Shown here: in pieces, positions 27,637-32,094 of the stretch
Position numbering within the stretch: the first letter of the stretch is position 1
Layout: every line of letters begins with the position of its first letter
DNA from: JAVBMP01 sp031552195
Lineage (GTDB): Bacteria; Desulfobacterota; Desulfovibrionia; Desulfovibrionales; Desulfovibrionaceae
Assembly (NCBI GenBank): GCA_031552195.1
Contig: JAVBMT010000026.1
Location: forward strand, 1-32,094
DNA length: 32,094 nt
Reading direction: 5' to 3'
Translations under genes and position numbers: made by a program
Notes under the pieces: generated by a model
The model's database searches: none
Told to the model about the DNA's origin: nothing
The model's input: only the letters and a program-made list of their open reading frames with translations

Positions 27637-28569
27637 TCAGCAGCCCTGGGCCAGTTTAAGCAGCTTCGCGTTAAGAATGGTTTCTTCATAGCCTTGTTCC
27701 ATCCAGCTGTAAATGGCGTCTGTATCGAAGCTCAGGGCGTTGGGCAGCCAGCCTTTGCATTCAAGCGGGCGCTGCGGGCGCAGGGTGATTATTTCGGCCG
27801 GGCTGAAACGCTGCGCGTCCCAGGTGGATTTATTGTCAAGCAGGCTGACGATGAAAACGCCGCAACCGCAGGAAAGAAGCGGCTTGAGCGGGGTGTTGCC
27901 GTCTTCCGTGCTCCAGTTGCCCTGCCCGCCGTCTGAATATGGCGTTCCGTTCACAACCTGCGGCTTATAGAGCAGGGGGAGCGAAGCCGAAGCCATTATG
28001 GCGGTTAGGCGTTCGTGTTCAGGCAGGTTGTTAACCAGCAGGTAAGTGGATTCTTCCGTATCGGAAATTTTAAGCTCGGCAAGGGCCATGCGCATGATTT
28101 CGCTGCGTTTTTCCAGAGCCGGGAACACGGAAACATAAAAAGGCATGGCTTTGTCAAATGAGGCCGGCGTAAGGTATTTTTCAAGGCAAGCCCGCATTGG
28201 GGCGGAGTCGAAGTACCCGTCCGCATTCAAAATTTTCCGCACGGTTTGCTTAATGCGCGTTCCGCCTATTGTGCGGAAAAGCTCACTCAGGTCGGAAGGG
28301 AGATTATCAGGCATGGAATCGAAAATTTCCGGCCTCAACTCCAGGGGAGATTCAGCCGCGATGCGGCTCCAGATATCGCTCAACTGGTATACGGCTGTTT
28401 CCATATCCGGCGCGCAGGCCACAGTTGAACCGTTAAGAGCCCCTATGCTGGTGCCGGATACCGCGCAAGGCGACAAGCCCAATTTGGCCAAGGCCTTGAT
28501 CATTCCAACCTGGTAGGCGCCTTTGGCCCCGCCCCCGGATAACACCAGGCCTATATTGCAGTTCCCCAT
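27637..28569 (-). CDS. patatin-like phospholipase / lipid acyl hydrolase
   Basis: This 310-residue protein has the patatin signature. The oxyanion loop is SGGGAKGAYQ (11-20), the nucleophile Ser41 is in GTSIG, and the catalytic Asp213 is in DGG. It therefore carries the Ser-Asp dyad and should cleave acyl chains from lipids. No signal peptide or membrane segment is present, so it resembles cytoplasmic bacterial members (RssA type) rather than secreted toxins. No ribosome binding site of strength precedes the ATG. It heads a two-gene operon with the DUF386 gene. Confidence 0.9.
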   Translation of the reverse strand: MGNCNIGLVLSGGGAKGAYQVGMIKALAKLGLSPCAVSGTSIGALNGSTVACAPDMETAVYQLSDIWSRIAAESPLELRPEIFDSMPDNLPSDLSELFRTIGGTRIKQTVRKILNADGYFDSAPMRACLEKYLTPASFDKAMPFYVSVFPALEKRSEIMRMALAELKISDTEESTYLLVNNLPEHERLTAIMASASLPLLYKPQVVNGTPYSDGGQGNWSTEDGNTPLKPLLSCGCGVFIVSLLDNKSTWDAQRFSPAEIITLRPQRPLECKGWLPNALSFDTDAIYSWMEQGYEETILNAKLLKLAQGC

Positions 28570-28602
28570 TTGCAGTCTCGTGAAAGATGATTTTGTCGCG
28601 TT

Positions 28603-28631
28603 ACTTTAGATTACCGGGCCTGAGTTTGCAA
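28603..28631 (-). promoter_or_regulatory. candidate promoter of the patatin operon
   Basis: On the minus strand TTGCAA (28626-28631) and TAAAGT (28603-28608) are 17 bases apart, each matching four of six consensus bases. They lie just after the upstream gene's terminator and about 34 bases before the patatin start. Confidence 0.4.
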
Positions 28632-28637
28632 TAGCGC

Positions 28638-28687
28638 AGAAATGAAGAAACCTTCAAGCCGGCAAGCCTGAAGGTTTCTTCATTTCT
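28638..28687 (-). terminator. terminator after the sulfatase-like gene
   Basis: A perfect inverted repeat with 19-bp arms (28638-28656 and 28669-28687) and a 12-nt loop begins 15 bases after the stop codon of the sulfatase-like gene on the minus strand. Confidence 0.8.
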
Positions 28688-28701
28688 TTGCTTAAAAACG
28701 T

Positions 28702-30258
28702 TTAGCAGGTACGCAGATAGCCCATGAACTCACGCAGCTCGTCCCACAGTTTTTTCGCGACGTCCTGGTGTTTGTCGATGACGTTGTTGAGCTGGAACAT
28801 GTCTTTGGTACGATCATAGAGTTCGTCTTTTTCCGGCACGGTGGAAGTGCTGTCCGGGGTGCAGGTCCACTGGTCGGCGCCGTCGCGGCTGGCAAAAGCC
28901 TGGTGTTCGGCCTGCACGTCATTCATGGCGGCATCTTTGCTGCCGGCTCCTTTTACGATGGCTTGAGCGGCCGCGCCGTAGAAATCCATTACCGCGTCGT
29001 GGGCTTCTTTTGAACTTTCAACAGTGTGCAGCCAATGGATGAAGGACCACTCATGAGTGATAATGGACCAGGAATATTTGTGATAACCGGCAATGGCGAA
29101 GTCACGCACCTTTTCCACCTGCCCGAAGGCGATGGGCAGCAGGCTCTTGCCCTGATGGAAGTCGCGCACGCCAAGGCCCAGCCAATCGCAAACCGTGGGG
29201 GCCACGTCACAGGACTGCGCAAAGGCTTTGGTGCGCTGGTTGGCTTCGATGCCGGGGGCTTTGATCATCATGATGCCGTGCACCAGTTCTTCATAGGGCC
29301 AGGGGCGGCTTTTGCGCATGATGCCGTGGCCGTGTTCGCCGTTGCCCATTGGTTCGCCGTGGTCGTTCACCACCATGAACAGGGTGTCTTTTTCCAGGCC
29401 AAGGCGTTTGGCGTTATCCATGAAGTAGCCAAGCCATTTGTCGCACAAGGTCACTTTTTCAGCGTAGAGCATGCGTATATGGTGCAGTTCCCGTTCAGTG
29501 TAGAACTGGTTCACGTCGTCGGCTATGGGCAGAAAAAGTTCAGGCCCTTCATAATCGGGGTCATAGGGGCACTTCATTTCCGGGTCGTATACGGAGGGGC
29601 TGTCCCAAGGTTCGTGCGGGTCAAAGTTATCGATGAACAGGAAGAAAGGCTTGTTCTTGTCGCGGCCTTCCAGGTATTTTACCGCATCTTTCATTACATG
29701 GGCCACGTTCTGGTCTTCGTCAGTCTTCCAGTATTGGCGGTGGCGCAGGTAGTCTTCCGTTTCTCTGACGTGCGATTCAGGGCCATGGTGGTAAGCGGCT
29801 TCATAGGCGTCAAGGCTTTTTTTCGTGTGAAAGTCTTCGGCCTGATAGTGAATGAGGTCGTCTTTACGGTAGAAGGCGTGGTCGGCTTCATGGCCGTGAG
29901 TGAACCACACTTTGTCGAAGCCGCGGGTGTAGCCGAATTTGGGCAGGCGGTACATCGGGCAGTCGAAAATAAGGGCGGTGTCGATGTTGGAGCCCCAGCA
30001 GAGGTCCGCTATGGTGGTGTCTTCCATGTCCAGCGGGCTCCAGCCCTTGAAGGGCAGGGTGAAGCGGCCGGTGTGCATGGCTCTGCGGCAGGGAACCGTG
30101 GGCACGCCTTCAATGTAGCAGTTGTCGAAAACGATGCCTTCGCGGGCGAAGCGGTCGAAATTGGGGGTTTTAATCCAGTCGTTGCCGTTGCAGCCAAGGT
30201 AGTTGTACTGCAAACTGTCGAACATCATGACGATAGCGTTTTTTGTTTGGGGATACAT
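28702..30258 (-). CDS. sulfatase-like hydrolase with Thr at the catalytic position
   Basis: This 518-residue member of the alkaline phosphatase/sulfatase superfamily has a metal ligand Asp14 in VMMFDSLQ and a LGCNGNDWIKTPNFDRFAREG segment typical of the sulfatase fold, with Asp299-His300 in NDHGEPMGNGEHGHG. In the active-site motif CxPSRxxxxTGR the residues are T-V-P-C-R-R-A-M-H-T-G-R, so the formylglycine-forming Cys is Thr54 and the second Asp of the usual DD pair is Ser15. Thr nucleophiles occur in phosphodiesterases and phosphoethanolamine transferases of this superfamily, so true sulfatase activity is doubtful. There is no signal peptide, so it is cytoplasmic. The start at 30258 is preferred over an ATG eight codons upstream because GGAG lies eight bases before it. 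It is divergent from a LysR gene that probably controls it. Confidence 0.88.
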   Translation of the reverse strand: MYPQTKNAIVMMFDSLQYNYLGCNGNDWIKTPNFDRFAREGIVFDNCYIEGVPTVPCRRAMHTGRFTLPFKGWSPLDMEDTTIADLCWGSNIDTALIFDCPMYRLPKFGYTRGFDKVWFTHGHEADHAFYRKDDLIHYQAEDFHTKKSLDAYEAAYHHGPESHVRETEDYLRHRQYWKTDEDQNVAHVMKDAVKYLEGRDKNKPFFLFIDNFDPHEPWDSPSVYDPEMKCPYDPDYEGPELFLPIADDVNQFYTERELHHIRMLYAEKVTLCDKWLGYFMDNAKRLGLEKDTLFMVVNDHGEPMGNGEHGHGIMRKSRPWPYEELVHGIMMIKAPGIEANQRTKAFAQSCDVAPTVCDWLGLGVRDFHQGKSLLPIAFGQVEKVRDFAIAGYHKYSWSIITHEWSFIHWLHTVESSKEAHDAVMDFYGAAAQAIVKGAGSKDAAMNDVQAEHQAFASRDGADQWTCTPDSTSTVPEKDELYDRTKDMFQLNNVIDKHQDVAKKLWDELREFMGYLRTC

Positions 30259-30310
30259 GTTTTTTTCTCCTTTTGAGAACATATGAGTGTATCGTGAGCA
30301 ACTTTCTGTA

Positions 30311-30339
30311 ATTTTATTGCAAATTTTTCAGTAAGTAAA
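30311..30339 (-). promoter_or_regulatory. promoter of the sulfatase-like gene
   Basis: On the minus strand TTTACT (30334-30339) and TAAAAT (30311-30316) are exactly 17 bases apart, with five of six matches in the -10. Transcription would start near 30304. The -35 lies at the edge of the first direct repeat. Confidence 0.55.
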
Positions 30340-30382
30340 ATATATTTAATATATTGATTGATTAGTAAAATATATTAATATA
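30334..30382. promoter_or_regulatory. candidate LysR operator: direct and inverted repeats
   Basis: AGTAAAATATATT occurs twice, at 30334-30346 and 30364-30376, exactly 30 bases apart (about three helix turns), each followed by AATATA. A 10-bp perfect inverted repeat (30346-30355 and 30369-30378) lies within. The first copy overlaps the -35 of the minus-strand gene. The second lies between the -35 and -10 of lysR, which suits activation of one gene and autorepression of the other. Confidence 0.5.
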
Positions 30383-30386
30383 AAAT
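30358..30386 (+). promoter_or_regulatory. promoter of the LysR gene
   Basis: TTGATT (30358-30363) and TAAAAT (30381-30386) are 17 bases apart, with four and five consensus matches. The start of transcription would be near 30393, twenty bases before the lysR ATG. Confidence 0.55.
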
Positions 30387-30412
30387 GAAAGGCAAAATGG
30401 TGAAGGTATCAT

Positions 30413-31312
30413 ATGGATTTCAGAAAATTGCATTATTTTGCCGTGTTGACGGAAGAGCGGCATTTCGGCCGGGCCGCGCGGCGCCTGAGCATAGTACAGC
30501 CGGCTTTAAGCCTGCAAATTCGCAGCCTTGAGGAAGAACTTGGAGGGCAGCTGTTTTTTCGCACCAGCCGGCAGGTTGACCTGACGCCGGTGGGCGAGCT
30601 TTTCCTGGAAAAAGTCCGCCCGCTGCTGATTCAGGCTGAGCACGCCAAAGCTGTTGTACAGTCGGCTTTCAGGGGCGAGCTAGGCACTTTGCGCGTGGGG
30701 TTTTCTTGCGTAATGGTTTTTACTGAAATTTTTGCGGAAGATATCAGGAAATTTAAAGAGGCTTATCCCAAAGTCGAGCTTGAATTAAAGGAAATGCCGC
30801 CGCTCACGCAATATCAGGCGCTTTTGACCGGAGACATTGACGTAGGCTACGCCCTGGCTCTGGACAGCGAGGCGGACCCTCATATTATTTCACGGGAAAT
30901 CGGCTCGTGGAGCTATGTGGCCGCCATGCGCCCGGACCATAAGCTCGCGAATAAAAAGATACTTGAACCTTGCGATTTTGGCGCGGGAGAAACCATTATC
31001 CTGTATTCTCCGGATGAGTACGATACGACTAAATCCGCTGGGCATTTCAAGTCGATGATGCCGGATGATTCCTTTGAAATAAGGAAGGAAGATTCTCTTC
31101 TGAATATGGTGACCTTGGCGGCGGCCGGCTTGGGGGTTGTAATAATGCCCAGCCCGATCAGCAAAATCAATATTCCCGATGTGACGTTCAGGCCGCTCGT
31201 AAAACAGAGCTGGCCCAGCAAGCTTTTTACCATTCGCCGCGCGCGGGAAGTAAACCCGGTTGTGCATGCTTTTTGGAATTTGATTTGCGGCAATGAAATG
31301 AAGCAAGCCTAG
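30413..31312 (+). CDS. LysR-family transcriptional regulator
   Basis: This 299-residue protein is full-length for LysR. The N-terminal winged helix-turn-helix is MDFRKLHYFAVLTEERHFGRAARRLSIVQPALSLQIRSLEEELGG in family terms (first 45 residues), followed by the linker helix. An effector-binding domain of two alpha/beta lobes extends from about 92 (LRVGFSC) to the end, with GLGVVIMPSPI late in the sequence. It is transcribed divergently from the sulfatase-like gene and convergently toward a second copy of that gene. By the usual LysR arrangement it should regulate the divergent gene, and the AT-rich intergenic repeats support this. The effector is unknown. GAAGGT precedes the ATG by five bases. 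Confidence 0.93.
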   Translation: MDFRKLHYFAVLTEERHFGRAARRLSIVQPALSLQIRSLEEELGGQLFFRTSRQVDLTPVGELFLEKVRPLLIQAEHAKAVVQSAFRGELGTLRVGFSCVMVFTEIFAEDIRKFKEAYPKVELELKEMPPLTQYQALLTGDIDVGYALALDSEADPHIISREIGSWSYVAAMRPDHKLANKKILEPCDFGAGETIILYSPDEYDTTKSAGHFKSMMPDDSFEIRKEDSLLNMVTLAAAGLGVVIMPSPISKINIPDVTFRPLVKQSWPSKLFTIRRAREVNPVVHAFWNLICGNEMKQA

Positions 31313-31358
31313 AGCGGACTGCTTTTTATCTATGCCGTTTGAGCGCTATGCCTGTTAG

Positions 31359-31412
31359 CGTAAATATAAAGAGCTTTTAGCCGTTAACGGCTAAAAGCTC
31401 TTTATATTTACG
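31359..31412. terminator. perfect 54-bp palindrome between convergent genes
   Basis: The segment 31359-31412 equals its own reverse complement, with its centre between 31385 and 31386 (CCGTT/AACGG). It lies between lysR and the converging second sulfatase-like gene, where a bidirectional terminator is expected. There is no loop spacer. A further 7-bp stem (31412-31418 and 31432-31438) follows. Confidence 0.7.
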
Positions 31413-31458
31413 AGAAGCGGCTTTCTAGACGGCTTCTCACAGTTAACCGGCAATCATA

Positions 31459-32094
31459 TCAGCAGGTTCTCAGGTAACCCATGAATTCGCGCAGCTCATC
31501 CCACAGTTTTTTGGCCACGTCGGGGTGCTGTTTGATAACGTTGTTAAGCTGGGCCATATCCTTTTTGCGGTCATACAGTTCATCCATGGAGGGAACTTCA
31601 GAAGACGCGCTCGGGGTGCAGGTCCATTGCTCTTCGCCGTCCAGGGTGGCGGCGGCCTTAAGGTCGGCCTGGGCCTGGCTAAGGGCTTCAACTACTTTGG
31701 CGCTGGCGGCCGAAGCGGCTGCGCCGTAGAAATCAGCCATATCTTTGCGGGCGGTGGATTCATCTTTTTTCACCCAGTGGATGAAAGACCAGTCATGGGT
31801 GATGATGGACCAGGAATACTTGTGATAGCCGGCAATGGCAAATTCACGCAGTTTTTCCACCTTGCCGAAAGCAATGGGCATAAGGCTTACGCCCTGATGG
31901 AAGTCGCGCACGCCGAGGCCGAGCCAGTCGCACACGGTGGGGGCCACGTCGCAAGACTGCGCGAAGGCCTTGGTGCGGCCGGGCTTGACGCCGGGGGCCT
32001 TGATCATCATTATGCCGTGCACCAGTTCTTCATAGGGCCAGGGGCGGCACTTGCGCATAATGCCGTGGCCGTGTTCGCCGTTGCCCATGGGTTC
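31459..32094 (-). CDS. sulfatase-like hydrolase paralogue, 5' part outside the window
   Basis: Only the C-terminal 211 residues or so are present; the gene continues beyond the window edge, with codons for Glu-Pro before the first visible Met. It matches the C-terminal part of the complete sulfatase-like protein at 28702-30258 closely, about 70 percent by eye. It shares the MGNGEHGHGIMRK metal-binding stretch, KAFAQSCDVAPTVCDWLG, AGYHKYSWSIITH and an identical C-terminus ending FMGYLRTC. Differences concentrate in an Ala/Lys-rich stretch about 80-100 residues from the end. Its active-site Cys or Thr lies outside the window. It is convergent with lysR and was probably made by duplication of the same gene. 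Confidence 0.9.
   Translation of the reverse strand, partial: EPMGNGEHGHGIMRKCRPWPYEELVHGIMMIKAPGVKPGRTKAFAQSCDVAPTVCDWLGLGVRDFHQGVSLMPIAFGKVEKLREFAIAGYHKYSWSIITHDWSFIHWVKKDESTARKDMADFYGAAASAASAKVVEALSQAQADLKAAATLDGEEQWTCTPSASSEVPSMDELYDRKKDMAQLNNVIKQHPDVAKKLWDELREFMGYLRTC

Noticed and set aside
29026..30276. 416-codon open frame on the plus strand opposite the sulfatase-like gene
   Set aside because: It mirrors the codon pattern of the real gene and has no homology or start signals; the opposite strand encodes conserved motifs.

Overview
The window looks like part of a Desulfovibrionaceae-type chromosome (Desulfobacterota, sulfate- or sulfite-reducing anaerobes). The main reasons are a membrane cytochrome b plus CCG-domain iron-sulfur pair of the DsrMK/TmcBC/Hdr type, a CheV-like chemotaxis protein, an EF-G paralogue, a CoA-disulfide reductase fused to rhodanese, cytochrome bd oxidase, and a eukaryotic-type NADP isocitrate dehydrogenase. 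This placement is by recognition, not by database search. Almost all of it reads as ordinary chromosome. No transposase, integrase, phage gene, CRISPR array, rRNA or tRNA was seen.

Layout. 1-2262: EF-G-like translational GTPase (+). 2374-5161: CoA-disulfide reductase/rhodanese and a CheV-like protein (both -). 5162-5704: noncoding, rich in hairpins. 5705-8274: two-gene membrane redox module (-). 8275-8904: noncoding leader region. 8905-10966: DEAD-box RNA helicase and a small unknown protein (+). 11171-16977: purF, then an RND adaptor and RND pump (+). 17158-18381: icd (-). 18721-19866: glycosyltransferase with TPR tail (+). 20166-22578: cydAB (+). 22753-23313: nusB (+). 23381-26851: large hybrid histidine kinase (+). 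27110-28569: patatin-like lipase and a YhcH-family protein (-). 28702-30258: sulfatase-like hydrolase (-). 30413-31312: LysR regulator (+). 31459-32094: a second, truncated sulfatase-like gene (-). Gene ends are mostly marked by strong, often perfect inverted repeats acting as terminators, several of them shared between convergent genes.

How the genes fit together. The redox genes (CoA-disulfide reductase, DsrMK-like pair, cydAB) suit an anaerobe that handles thiol and quinone chemistry and survives oxygen exposure. The two signalling genes (CheV, hybrid kinase) are orphan components with no partner beside them.

The right end is the most interesting part. Two closely related members of the alkaline phosphatase/sulfatase superfamily flank a LysR regulator. 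The complete one carries Thr where sulfatases carry the formylglycine-forming Cys, so its annotation as a sulfatase is doubtful. The AT-rich divergent promoter between it and the regulator holds a 30-bp-spaced direct repeat and an inverted repeat laid over both promoters. The regulator and the second paralogue converge on a perfect 54-bp palindrome. No wholly new multi-gene system could be established from the sequence alone. This locus is the best candidate for follow-up.
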